Source: Pseudomonadota bacterium (GTDB taxonomy: Bacteria > Pseudomonadota > Gammaproteobacteria > Burkholderiales > Rhodocyclaceae). From it: a stretch of 64,000 nt of DNA. Shown piece after piece: positions 25,786 to 33,765 of this stretch. The position numbers were made by a program, and so were the translations under genes. Below the pieces are notes generated by a model that did no database searches, had not been told where the DNA came from, and worked only from the letters and a program-made list of their open reading frames with translations. The stretch is taken from positions 1-64,000 of the forward strand of contig JAGTRW010000023.1 in assembly GCA_018262095.1 (NCBI GenBank). Reading direction: 5' to 3'. Positions within the stretch are counted from its first letter, which is position 1. Every line of letters begins with the position of its first letter.

Positions 25786-27012
25786 TCAGTCTGCCTGATC
25801 GAGTCCAAAAGCCTTGTGCAGCACGCGTACGGCGAGCTCCAGATACTTTTCCTCAAGGACGACGGAAATCTTGATTTCTGAGGTTGAAATCATCCGAATA
25901 TTGATTCCCTCGGCTGCCAGCGCGCCGAACATCTTGCTCGCCACGCCCGGGTGCGAACGCATACCGACGCCGACCGCCGACACCTTGCAGGTCTTGGCAT
26001 CGCCGGTCACGCCGCGCGCCTTCATGTCGCTGGCAACGCCCTTGAGCATTTCCAAGGTCTTGGTGTAGTCAGCGCGGTTGACCGTAAACGAGAAATCGGT
26101 GGTGCCGTCCTGGCCGACGTTCTGAATGATCATATCGACGTCGATGTTGGCGTCGGCGATCGGGCCGAGAATTTTGTAGGCGATCCCGGGGAGGTCAGGA
26201 ACGCCGAGAACGGTGAGCTTGGCCTCGTCGCGACTGAAGGCGATTCCGGAGATGATCGGTTGTTCCATTGTATTGTCTTCCTCAACAGTGATCAGTGTGC
26301 CCTCGCCTTCGTCCTGGAAGCTGGAAAGCACACGCAATTTGACTTTGTATTTGCCGGCGAACTCGACCGAGCGGATCTGCAGAACCTTCGATCCCAGACT
26401 CGCCATCTCCATCATTTCTTCGAAGGTGATGGTGTCGAGTTTGCGGGCCTCAGGGACAACGCGCGGATCCGTCGTATAGACGCCATCGACGTCCGTGTAA
26501 ATCTGGCACTCATCGGCTTGCAAGGCCGCCGCGAGCGCCACCGCCGAGGTATCCGAACCGCCGCGACCGAGGGTGGTGATGTTGCCGTCTTCGTCGGCGC
26601 CCTGAAAACCGGCGACGACCACCACATTGCCTTCGGCCAGATCCTTGCGGATTCGTTGATCGTCGATTTGCAGAATGCGCGCCTTGGTGAACGTGCTGTC
26701 GGTCAGCACCCGGACCTGCGGACCCGTATAGCTCTTGGCCTTGAGCCCCTCGGCATGCATCGCCATGGCGAGCAGCGCAATGGTCACCTGCTCGCCGGTC
26801 GAGGCGATGACGTCGAGCTCGCGCGGATCGGGGACGGAAGAAATCTCCTTGGCCAGTCCGATCAGCCGATTGGTCTCGCCGGACATCGCCGAAGGGACGA
26901 CGATGATGTCGTGCCCCTGCGCTTTCCAGCGCGCCACCCGCTTGGCGACGTTCTTGATGCGTTCCGTCGTGGCAACCGACGTGCCGCCAAATTTCTGTAC
27001 TATCAGCGCCAT
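25786..27012 (-). CDS. lysC: Aspartate kinase
   Basis: A 408-residue enzyme phosphorylating aspartate, the first step to lysine, threonine, methionine and diaminopimelate. The N-terminal kinase domain has VQKFGGTSVA, VVPSAMSGETNRL and GRGGSDTSAVALAAALQADECQIYTDVDGVYTTDPR. Two ACT domains at the C terminus (VPDLPGIAYKILGPIADANIDVDMI; GVASKMFGALAAEGINIRMISTSEIKISV) allow feedback by lysine/threonine. Full length; ATG at 27012. No lysine riboswitch is seen in the short upstream region. Confidence 0.96.
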   Translation of the reverse strand: MALIVQKFGGTSVATTERIKNVAKRVARWKAQGHDIIVVPSAMSGETNRLIGLAKEISSVPDPRELDVIASTGEQVTIALLAMAMHAEGLKAKSYTGPQVRVLTDSTFTKARILQIDDQRIRKDLAEGNVVVVAGFQGADEDGNITTLGRGGSDTSAVALAAALQADECQIYTDVDGVYTTDPRVVPEARKLDTITFEEMMEMASLGSKVLQIRSVEFAGKYKVKLRVLSSFQDEGEGTLITVEEDNTMEQPIISGIAFSRDEAKLTVLGVPDLPGIAYKILGPIADANIDVDMIIQNVGQDGTTDFSFTVNRADYTKTLEMLKGVASDMKARGVTGDAKTCKVSAVGVGMRSHPGVASKMFGALAAEGINIRMISTSEIKISVVLEEKYLELAVRVLHKAFGLDQAD

Positions 27013-27135
27013 TCAAAATCCCATAACTGATCACGAAAGCTCGCGATTTTACCGTAAAGGCACCTTGAAGAGAAATCGAAATTGCATTCTTTGGCCGCCC
27101 GCCCCGGTTAATCGCATGGTCTTATAAAATGCTGC

Positions 27136-27165
27136 TTGCAATTTTTTATGAGCCTGTTCTATACT
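27136..27165 (+). promoter_or_regulatory. Sigma-70 promoter for the XRE regulator gene
   Basis: TTGCAA and TATACT separated by 18 bases, ~100 bases before the ATG at 27265. It overlaps closely with the downstream operator-like palindrome. Confidence 0.5.
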
Positions 27166-27173
27166 GCAACCGC

Positions 27174-27189
27174 TATAACGAAAGTTATA
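27174..27189. promoter_or_regulatory. Inverted repeat TATAAC-GAAA-GTTATA, candidate XRE operator
   Basis: A perfect 6-bp inverted repeat with a 4-base spacer just downstream of the -10 element of the XRE gene. Binding here would block transcription, consistent with autorepression. Function is inferred from position. Confidence 0.45.
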
Positions 27190-27264
27190 TGCAAAAGGCC
27201 ACTGTCCGGGGTCATTAGAATCCCGACTTAACTCCAGCAAGCTAGACACACGAAAGGAAAGAAG

Positions 27265-27567
27265 ATGAGCACCACCAAAGCCATAGACAAAACCGACCCG
27301 CGCGAGATTCGGCGCAAGCTGGGTCTCAATCAGCAACAATTCTGGTCGAAGATTGGCGTCACGCAGAGCGGCGGTTCGCGCTATGAAAGCGGTCGCAACA
27401 TGCCGCGCCCGGTGCGCGAGCTATTGCGCCTGGTTCATGTCGAACAGATCGACATTCAGCGCGTCAAGCGCGAAGACATGGATGTCATCGACTATCTGAA
27501 GAGCGAAGAATCTGATTTGTTTAAAACGCTGAAAAAGTCCGCCAAGAGCAAGAAAAAAGCAGCCTGA
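27265..27567 (+). CDS. XRE-family helix-turn-helix regulator
   Basis: A 100-residue DNA-binding protein. The HTH spans IRRKLGLNQQQFWSKIGVTQSGGSRYESGRNMPRPVRELLRLVH, similar to the antitoxin-type and small XRE repressors. A basic Lys-rich tail (KTLKKSAKSKKKAA) ends it. GAAAGGAAAGAAG before the ATG is a good ribosome-binding site. It stands alone between divergent lysC and convergent radical SAM genes, so no toxin partner is evident. Confidence 0.85.
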   Translation: MSTTKAIDKTDPREIRRKLGLNQQQFWSKIGVTQSGGSRYESGRNMPRPVRELLRLVHVEQIDIQRVKREDMDVIDYLKSEESDLFKTLKKSAKSKKKAA

Positions 27568-27580
27568 TTCAGGCAAGGCA

Positions 27581-28414
27581 TCAGGGGTTGGCGACGACCT
27601 CGATGCCGATGGAGGAGACACTCTGGGCAAAGCGTTGAAAGTTTTCCAAAGACAGGTTCGACAGCCTTGGCGCAGCGGGCTGCAACGAAGGGCGTGCTAG
27701 ACCGTAAAGGTGCACGCCCTTTATCTTTTCCCTGACCGAGTCAAGAAGTTCGAGATAAGCGGCGCGCTCCGCGTCACCGGCCTCCTCGCCGTCGAGCGCG
27801 AAGTAGCAGGTCTGCACCCAGGTCGGCGCCAATGCGGCGCACGCCAAGAGCGAGTCCCTGACTTTTTTCGGCGCCAGGCGCACGCCATTGACCACTTCGA
27901 TCCCGGCCGGCGTCGCCCGATCGATCTTGAACCAGACCTCGCCACCCAGTTCGCCGATGCGCGCGATCCCCTGCCGCACCGATCGCCGATGCAGCAGGCT
28001 GCCGTTGGTAATCAGCCGAATCTTGAGGCTCGCCAGCAGGCCGAACTCGCGCAAGACCGCGCCGACCCGCTCGACCGCTGGCGCGAACTCCGGCGCGCTG
28101 GTCGGCTCACCGTTGCCCGAGAAGGCCACGTCAACCAGACGCCGCGCGTCGGGCGGGACGTTTCTCGCCAGGAAATCGCCGACCGTCGCGTCGTGCAAGA
28201 AACGCCTCAATTCATTATCAAGCAGCTCAAGGTCGACCGCAGGCGGACCGCCGCGCGTCAGATTGGGAACCTGGCAATAGACACAGGCCCAGTTGCAGGC
28301 GTTATTGACGTTCAGATTGATGCCCACCGAAACGCCGCCGGCGCGGCGCGACACGACGGGGTAAACATAGGTCATTCCCGCGCTGTCGCGGCGATGGTCA
28401 CTGACATTCAACAT
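27581..28414 (-). CDS. Radical SAM protein (COG0731-like)
   Basis: A 277-residue radical SAM enzyme from the ATG at 28414; the longer track ORF runs across the queD promoter. The cluster motif is NNACNWACVYCQVPNLTRGG (CxxxCxxC), followed by the GNGEPTSAPEF segment (GGE-type SAM motif) and IRLITNGSLL. This pattern resembles the COG0731 Fe-S oxidoreductases related to wyosine enzymes rather than QueE. The substrate is unknown. It is divergent from queD. Confidence 0.8.
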   Translation of the reverse strand: MLNVSDHRRDSAGMTYVYPVVSRRAGGVSVGINLNVNNACNWACVYCQVPNLTRGGPPAVDLELLDNELRRFLHDATVGDFLARNVPPDARRLVDVAFSGNGEPTSAPEFAPAVERVGAVLREFGLLASLKIRLITNGSLLHRRSVRQGIARIGELGGEVWFKIDRATPAGIEVVNGVRLAPKKVRDSLLACAALAPTWVQTCYFALDGEEAGDAERAAYLELLDSVREKIKGVHLYGLARPSLQPAAPRLSNLSLENFQRFAQSVSSIGIEVVANP

Positions 28415-28463
28415 GCTTGGCAGACTCCATGACGGGCCAAACGGACCCCCAATCGGGCAATGA

Positions 28464-28469
28464 TATAAT
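28464..28469 (+). promoter_or_regulatory. -10 box TATAAT upstream of queD
   Basis: A consensus TATAAT lies 31 bases before the queD ATG. No good -35 hexamer is seen at 16-18 bases upstream, so the start site is only approximate. Confidence 0.4.
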
Positions 28470-28499
28470 CGGCGCTGCCTTTTTCCCGAGTTTTTTTCA

Positions 28500-28943
28500 A
28501 TGCTCGTCACCCGCCGCCTTGAATTCGATGCCGGCCATCGCATTCCGGATCACCAAAGCCAGTGCCGCCACCTGCACGGGCATCGCTATGCGCTCGAGGT
28601 CACGCTGGAGGGAAACGTCATCGAGCAGGCCGGCGATCCGGCCAACGGCATGGTGATGGATTTTTCCGAGATCAAAGCGCTGGCCGAGCAGCACCTCATT
28701 GAACTTTGGGATCATTCCTTCCTGGTCTATGCGGGCGACACCGCCATCGTCGACTTTCTGAATACGCTTCCCGGCCACAAGACCGTCGTTCTCGACTGCA
28801 TCCCGACCGCCGAGAACCTGGCCGCCAAGGCGTTCAGCATGCTCGATGCGGTTTATCGCGACACCTACGGCAACCACCTGCGCCTGCAACGGGTACGCCT
28901 TTACGAAACGCCCAACTGCTGGGTAGACGCGCTTCGCCAATAG
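28500..28943 (+). CDS. queD: 6-carboxytetrahydropterin synthase (PTPS family)
   Basis: A 147-residue enzyme converting dihydroneopterin triphosphate to 6-carboxytetrahydropterin in queuosine/preQ0 synthesis. Zinc ligands are in FDAGHRIPDH and CRHLHGHRY; LWDHSFLV and ETPNCWVDA are further family landmarks. Length is normal. The later pathway enzyme queG is also in this window, ~24 kb away. Confidence 0.9.
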   Translation: MLVTRRLEFDAGHRIPDHQSQCRHLHGHRYALEVTLEGNVIEQAGDPANGMVMDFSEIKALAEQHLIELWDHSFLVYAGDTAIVDFLNTLPGHKTVVLDCIPTAENLAAKAFSMLDAVYRDTYGNHLRLQRVRLYETPNCWVDALRQ

Positions 28944-29037
28944 GCTCAAATCGGTGCGAAAGAGACGCCCGAAGCACTCAGAAAAACGCGTAGAATCGGC
29001 CGAGAAGAGAAACTCTAGGCCAACGCGCCGAGTTGCC

Positions 29038-29111
29038 TGGTGCCCCCGGTCGGAATCGAACCAACACCTGATGATTACAAATCAACTGCACGACCTTCAT
29101 GCTACGGGGGC
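29038..29111 (-). tRNA. tRNA-Thr(UGU), atypical sequence
   Basis: 74 bases with encoded CCA. Acceptor GCCCCCG pairs perfectly with CGGGGGC, discriminator A; G1-C72 and C2-G71 fit threonine identity. Anticodon loop TTTGTAA gives TGT. The D arm is unusual (GCAT-GAAGGTC-GTGC, 7-base loop), and the anticodon stem has a T-T mismatch (GTTGA/TCATC). T arm GTTGG-TTCGATT-CCGAC is sound. The two plus-strand ORFs across it are antisense artefacts. Confidence 0.75.
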
Positions 29112-29236
29112 GAGCCTGACGGCTGCGGCGCGAATTATAGCCGAAGCGGGCGACTGCCGCATCCTGACGGACGCCACAGCCGCCCCCTTATTGGAACACG
29201 CGGCTGCCTGCTGCACCACACCACTTAAAGCGCACT

Positions 29237-31021
29237 ATGGCCACACTATCGAACCCCGCTGAAATTGCGCGAGAAACACTCAAACAATTGATGACGCGGC
29301 GCATGGCGCCGTCACCGGACAACTACCAAAGCATTTACAACGAAATCGCCGGCGTCAGCGACAGCGCCGGCGAGGGCTTTGCCGAGCGCGAATTCAAGGC
29401 GCTGCTGCTGGCGCTGCCCAAGGAAACACCGGCGCAACAGCGCCTCGCACGGCAACTCGAGCAGTCGCTCAAAGAGAAAAACGGCGAGGACTACCAGAAA
29501 ACACTGGTTGAATTCATCACCGAGCACAGCAGCGAAAGCGAACTGAGCTGGAGCGAACTGCTCGCCGATTTTCTGCGCCAGTGGGAAGCCAAGCAGTCCA
29601 ACCTGACCCCGGCGCGCAAACGCGAATCGCTCGAACACGTGCTGGCCAGCGCGTCGAAGAACAGCGAGATCTTTTACACCCGACTGCAAAACCTGGTCAA
29701 ATCGTGGGCGCAGAACAGTACCGACGACACGGTTCTGTTCGACGGCGAGATCGCCCCGCTGGCGGAAACGCCGCCGGCCGAACCACCAGCCGCTGCGCCA
29801 GCGCCGGTGAGCCGCGCCAGCGAACTGCTGCCCGAGTTGCGCAGCCTGTTCGCCTATACGCTCGAGGTCGTCGTCGCCACGCAGCTTGACGACGACCCCG
29901 AACTCGCGGGTCAGGCCAAGACCCTGGCGACCGCGGTGCGTGGCGCGACGACGCTCAAGGCGATGGACAGCCTGCTCGCCGACGTCAAACGCTTCGCCTT
30001 TCGCCTCGAATTTCTGGCCGAAGACCGCGCCGAGCTACGCGCCGGCCTGCTCAAACTGCTGCAACTGATGATCGAGAACGTCAGCGAACTGGTCGCCGAC
30101 GACCACTGGCTCAACGGGCAAATCGAGATGGTGCGCGAGATTGTCGCGCGACCCTTGAACCAGCGCGCCATCAGGGACGCCGAAAGCCGGCTCAAGGAAG
30201 TCATCTTCAAGCAGAGCCAGCTCAAGCACAGCCTGACCGTCGCCCGCGAAGCGCTCAAGCAGATGCTGGCCGGATTCGTCGATCACCTCTCCGAATTTGC
30301 CGACTCGACCTCCGACTACCACGACAAGATCGAAGTCTGCGTCGAAAAAATCAGCCACGCCGAAGACATCGCCCAACTCGAAGACGTTCTCGCCGAAGTC
30401 ATCCGCGAAACCCGCGTCATACAGATCAACGCCCAGCGCTCGCGCGACGATCTGCGCGCCTCGAAACAACGCGTCGAAGACGCCGAACGGCAAATCAACG
30501 AACTACAGGGCGAACTCGACAAAGCCAGCCTGCTGGTGCGCAACGACCAGCTCACAGGAACGCTCAACCGCCGCGGCCTCGAAGAAGCCTTCGACAGCGA
30601 GGTCGGCCGCGCGCAGCGTCGCAAATCAACGCTCTGCGTCGCCATGCTCGACATCGACAACTTCAAGAAGCTCAACGACTCGCTGGGCCACGAAGCAGGC
30701 GACGGCGCGCTGATCCATCTGGTCACCGTGATTCGCGAAACGCTGCGGCCGCAGGACACGCTCGCCCGCTTTGGCGGCGAGGAATTCGTCATCCTGCTGC
30801 CCGACACGCAGGTCGAAGACGCCAAGAAAGCGATCGTCCGCCTGCAAAGGGAACTGACCAAACGCATCTTCCTGCACGACAATGAAAAGATCCTGATCAC
30901 CTTCAGCGCCGGACTCACCGACTACCGGCACGACGACACCCAGGCCAGCGTCACCAAGCGCGCCGACGAAGCGATGTACGCCGCCAAGAAAGCCGGCAAG
31001 AACCGCGTCGTTACCGGGTAG
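29237..31021 (+). CDS. Diguanylate cyclase (GGDEF) with long helical N terminus
   Basis: A 594-residue protein. Residues ~1-420 are mostly helical and soluble, with a coiled coil just before the catalytic part (RASKQRVEDAERQINELQGELDKA). The GGDEF domain (residues ~435-594) has DNFKKLNDSLGHEAGD and RFGGEEF; the RPQD sequence five residues before GGEEF is an inhibitory I-site for c-di-GMP. It should be an active, feedback-controlled cyclase making c-di-GMP, which the YcgR and PilZ proteins in this window could read. No membrane segments. Confidence 0.9.
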   Translation: MATLSNPAEIARETLKQLMTRRMAPSPDNYQSIYNEIAGVSDSAGEGFAEREFKALLLALPKETPAQQRLARQLEQSLKEKNGEDYQKTLVEFITEHSSESELSWSELLADFLRQWEAKQSNLTPARKRESLEHVLASASKNSEIFYTRLQNLVKSWAQNSTDDTVLFDGEIAPLAETPPAEPPAAAPAPVSRASELLPELRSLFAYTLEVVVATQLDDDPELAGQAKTLATAVRGATTLKAMDSLLADVKRFAFRLEFLAEDRAELRAGLLKLLQLMIENVSELVADDHWLNGQIEMVREIVARPLNQRAIRDAESRLKEVIFKQSQLKHSLTVAREALKQMLAGFVDHLSEFADSTSDYHDKIEVCVEKISHAEDIAQLEDVLAEVIRETRVIQINAQRSRDDLRASKQRVEDAERQINELQGELDKASLLVRNDQLTGTLNRRGLEEAFDSEVGRAQRRKSTLCVAMLDIDNFKKLNDSLGHEAGDGALIHLVTVIRETLRPQDTLARFGGEEFVILLPDTQVEDAKKAIVRLQRELTKRIFLHDNEKILITFSAGLTDYRHDDTQASVTKRADEAMYAAKKAGKNRVVTG

Positions 31022-31065
31022 GTCAAAAAACAATTTTCGCGCGCCAAGGAGGCGCTGATTTATTC

Positions 31066-31132
31066 GTCACCCCGGCGAAAGCCGGGGTCCAGCTCGTTGT
31101 TTTCCCTGGATTCCGGCTTTCGCCGGAATGAC
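31066..31132. repeat. Paired REP-like inverted repeat
   Basis: GTCACCCCGGCGAAAGCCGGGGTCCAG followed 13 bases later by CTGGATTCCGGCTTTCGCCGGAATGAC. Each half is a hairpin and the halves are also inverse complements. This is the layout of dispersed intergenic REP/BIME-type repeats in proteobacteria. It lies between convergent genes. Confidence 0.7.
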
Positions 31133-31209
31133 AGCTTTGCATTTGACCAGCGTATCCCTAGCTGCGAAGGGGTTTTCATCGGGGCCAATTCATTCGCCCC
31201 GTCGGCCAG

Positions 31210-32325
31210 TTAGCGTCGCCGCTGGCGCCGGAAATTGTCCATGAAGCCTGCCAGTTCCTCGACTGCGGCGAGCGTCATGCCGTTGTAGATCGAAGCACGA
31301 ACGCCGCCGATCGCGCGGTGCCCGGCAAGTCCCGAAAAACCTGCGGCCAGCGCTGCGTCAAGGAAGAACTGGTCGCCTTCAGGCGTGCCGAGATTGAACG
31401 CCACATTCATCAGCGAGCGATCGCTGGCGCGCGCGCGGCCACGATAAAAGCCGTCGGAATCGTCGAGCAGACGGTAGAGGACGTCGGCCTTGGCACGATT
31501 GATCGCATCCATTCGCGCGAGGCCGCCGATCTCGTCACGCAGCCAGCGCGTCACCAGCAGCACCACGTAAATGGCGAAAACCGGCGGCGTGTTGTAGTTC
31601 GAATGCGCCTGCGCCTGGACGCGATAGTCGAGAAATCCGGGCAGATCGGTCGGCACGCGCTGCAGCAACTCGTCGCGCATCAGTACCACGGTGACGCCGG
31701 CCGGACCGATGTTCTTCTGCGCGTGCGCATAGATGAACGAGTAGCGCTCGGCGCAACACGGCCGCGAGAGAAAGTCGGACGACATGTCGCAGACGCGCGG
31801 AACGTCGTCGCGGCCGAGTACGCGGTGAAACTGCACGCCCTCGACCGTCTCGTTGGAGACGTAATGCAGGTAGGGCGCCTGTCCCGACAGTTCCAGCTCG
31901 TCGTCGCCGGGCAAGCGCGTAAAGCTGCCCGATTTTCCGTCAGACTCGCCGCTCCACGCGACACGCACCGGCCCTTCGCGCTGCGCCGACGGAATCGACT
32001 TGCCGCTCCAATAGCCGGTATGCAGATAGTCCGCCGGATGCTCGCTGGCGCGCAGCAGCGCCATCGGCAGCATCGAGAACTGTTGCGTCGCGCCGCCCTG
32101 CAAGAGCAGCACGTGATAGCTGTCGGGCAGGCCGAGCAGCGCACGGATATTGGCTTCCAGCTCGTTGACGACGGCCGCGAACCAGTCCGAGCGGTGGCTG
32201 ATGCCGAGCACCGAGAGGCCGGTTCCGGGAACCTCGATAATCGCCTGCTGCGCCTGCTGCAGCACGCTCTCAGGCAATACGCCGGGGCCGCCGGAAAAAT
32301 TGAGGCGGTTTTTCTGATTGATCAT
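31210..32325 (-). CDS. serC: Phosphoserine aminotransferase
   Basis: A 371-residue PLP enzyme of serine (and pyridoxine) synthesis, converting 3-phosphohydroxypyruvate to phosphoserine. N-terminal NFSGGPGVLPESVLQQ, the ISHRS segment, PLP lysine in YAHAQKNIGPAGVTVV and C-terminal HRAIGGVRASIYNGM are all present. The ATG at 32325 overlaps the upstream ATP-grasp gene by 4 bp. Full length. Confidence 0.95.
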   Translation of the reverse strand: MINQKNRLNFSGGPGVLPESVLQQAQQAIIEVPGTGLSVLGISHRSDWFAAVVNELEANIRALLGLPDSYHVLLLQGGATQQFSMLPMALLRASEHPADYLHTGYWSGKSIPSAQREGPVRVAWSGESDGKSGSFTRLPGDDELELSGQAPYLHYVSNETVEGVQFHRVLGRDDVPRVCDMSSDFLSRPCCAERYSFIYAHAQKNIGPAGVTVVLMRDELLQRVPTDLPGFLDYRVQAQAHSNYNTPPVFAIYVVLLVTRWLRDEIGGLARMDAINRAKADVLYRLLDDSDGFYRGRARASDRSLMNVAFNLGTPEGDQFFLDAALAAGFSGLAGHRAIGGVRASIYNGMTLAAVEELAGFMDNFRRQRRR

Positions 32326-33530
32326 GTTGTCGTAGTCAGGCGGAAAAGATAGTCGCGGAAGGCGTCACGGACCTTCTGCATGTGGTGCTGCTTGTACGGG
32401 AACATCGCTTCGGTATCCATCGCATGCACCACCATCGCATGGTCGATTTCAAAAACCAGCAGTTGACCATCGGCCGTCTGCGCGCAGTCGATGCATACGT
32501 AATCGAGTCCGCTGCGCTCATAAATCGCCTGCAGCGCCTGCGCGTGGCGCTGCGCGAAGTCGTCGAAGCCGGCCATGAACGAAGCCTCGTCCTCGCGCTT
32601 CCACGATTCCTCGTACATCCCGGCGTTGAGGTAATGGATCATCCAGTGCGCTGAGACGCCCATGTGGCAGGCAAAGGGGACGCCGTCGATCAAGGCCACG
32701 CGCATCTTGCGGTAGAAGCCGTCAGCGCTGCGGTAGTCGATGAAGCGTGATAGGAAAAAATCGAGCGCATCGACGCGCGCCAGATAATCGGCGAGCGACG
32801 CGCTGTCGACGATGCGGTCCAGGCCGTGGCCGCCGTGCGAACCGACCGGGCGCAGGATCACCGGGAAATCGCAATCGGCAAAGCGTTCGGCAAGGCCCGC
32901 TTGGCCTGCCGCGACCGACAGCAGTTGCGCGCGAGAGGCGCGCAGCGTCGGCGGGATGAGCACGCCCGGCGCGTCACTGAGCAAGGCGCTGGCCGCCTCG
33001 CGCCCGACCGAAGGGATATGCTGCGGCGCGTTGATCACTGGTTTGGGCCAATCGTGCAGCAGCGATTCGAGCGCAATCAACAGCTCGCGGTTGTCGTCGG
33101 CCTCGCTGACCGCCACCAGCAGCGCGTCGTGCTTAGGGATAGGCAGCGCCAGCGGATCGCCGGGCGAAACGTAGTAGAAGATCAGATCGATGTCGCTGTC
33201 TTCGAGCAGGCAGTCGAGCGGCGTATTGGCCGACAGGTCGCCGGCGACCATCAGCATCAGCAGGCGCAAGCGCGCCGGCTGCCGCGCAGCGGGAAGGTGG
33301 TAGATGCGCTGCGCTTCGAGCGCCTGCCCCTGAACGGCCAGCCCCATCTCGCGCTGGCCAAGGCTGAGCATGGCCTGCGAGAGGTTCATCCAGAGGTTGG
33401 CATCATCCGGGCGCTGCTGCGCCAGCGCCAGCAGCTGCTGGCCGTAAGGCAAGAGATCGTCGCCGGCGATGCTCAGGCGCAGAAAAGGCGCCAGTCCGAC
33501 GAAGGGCATGTCGGCTTGAGTCGAGGTCAT
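32322..33530 (-). CDS. ATP-grasp protein with N-terminal TPR-like region
   Basis: A 402-residue protein from the ATG at 33530; the track adds 29 upstream residues without support. Residues ~10-90 look like a short TPR-type helical region. The rest is RimK/GshB-like ATP-grasp: DCDFPVILRPVGSHGGHGLDRI is the ATP-binding loop, and GLDYVCIDCAQTADGQLLVFEIDHAMVVHAMD is the metal-binding end. It should ligate a carboxylate to an amine or thiol; substrates are unknown. Overlap with serC suggests co-translation. Confidence 0.75.
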   Translation of the reverse strand: MTSTQADMPFVGLAPFLRLSIAGDDLLPYGQQLLALAQQRPDDANLWMNLSQAMLSLGQREMGLAVQGQALEAQRIYHLPAARQPARLRLLMLMVAGDLSANTPLDCLLEDSDIDLIFYYVSPGDPLALPIPKHDALLVAVSEADDNRELLIALESLLHDWPKPVINAPQHIPSVGREAASALLSDAPGVLIPPTLRASRAQLLSVAAGQAGLAERFADCDFPVILRPVGSHGGHGLDRIVDSASLADYLARVDALDFFLSRFIDYRSADGFYRKMRVALIDGVPFACHMGVSAHWMIHYLNAGMYEESWKREDEASFMAGFDDFAQRHAQALQAIYERSGLDYVCIDCAQTADGQLLVFEIDHAMVVHAMDTEAMFPYKQHHMQKVRDAFRDYLFRLTTTT

Positions 33531-33765
33531 CAGAGAATTCCAGTCAGGGTGAAACCTATCCGAGGCGCCAGGGCCCCAGCAAGCCCTGCATATTACGAGT
33601 TTCGCCCGGGGCCGCAAAGCACTGCCCGGGGTTCAGCAATCGCCAAGAGGAATGGATTGCCAGGACGGCGAGTCAGTTGAGATATCGTTGGCGACCTGCC
33701 GGAATTATCCAACTGAAGAACAGCTCGTGCCCCAGAATTGCGGGGCGAACCGGACTGACGCCACG

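Noticed and set aside
29040-29228. ORF beginning PPVGIEPTPDDYKS
   Set aside because: Antisense translation of the tRNA-Thr(UGU) gene.
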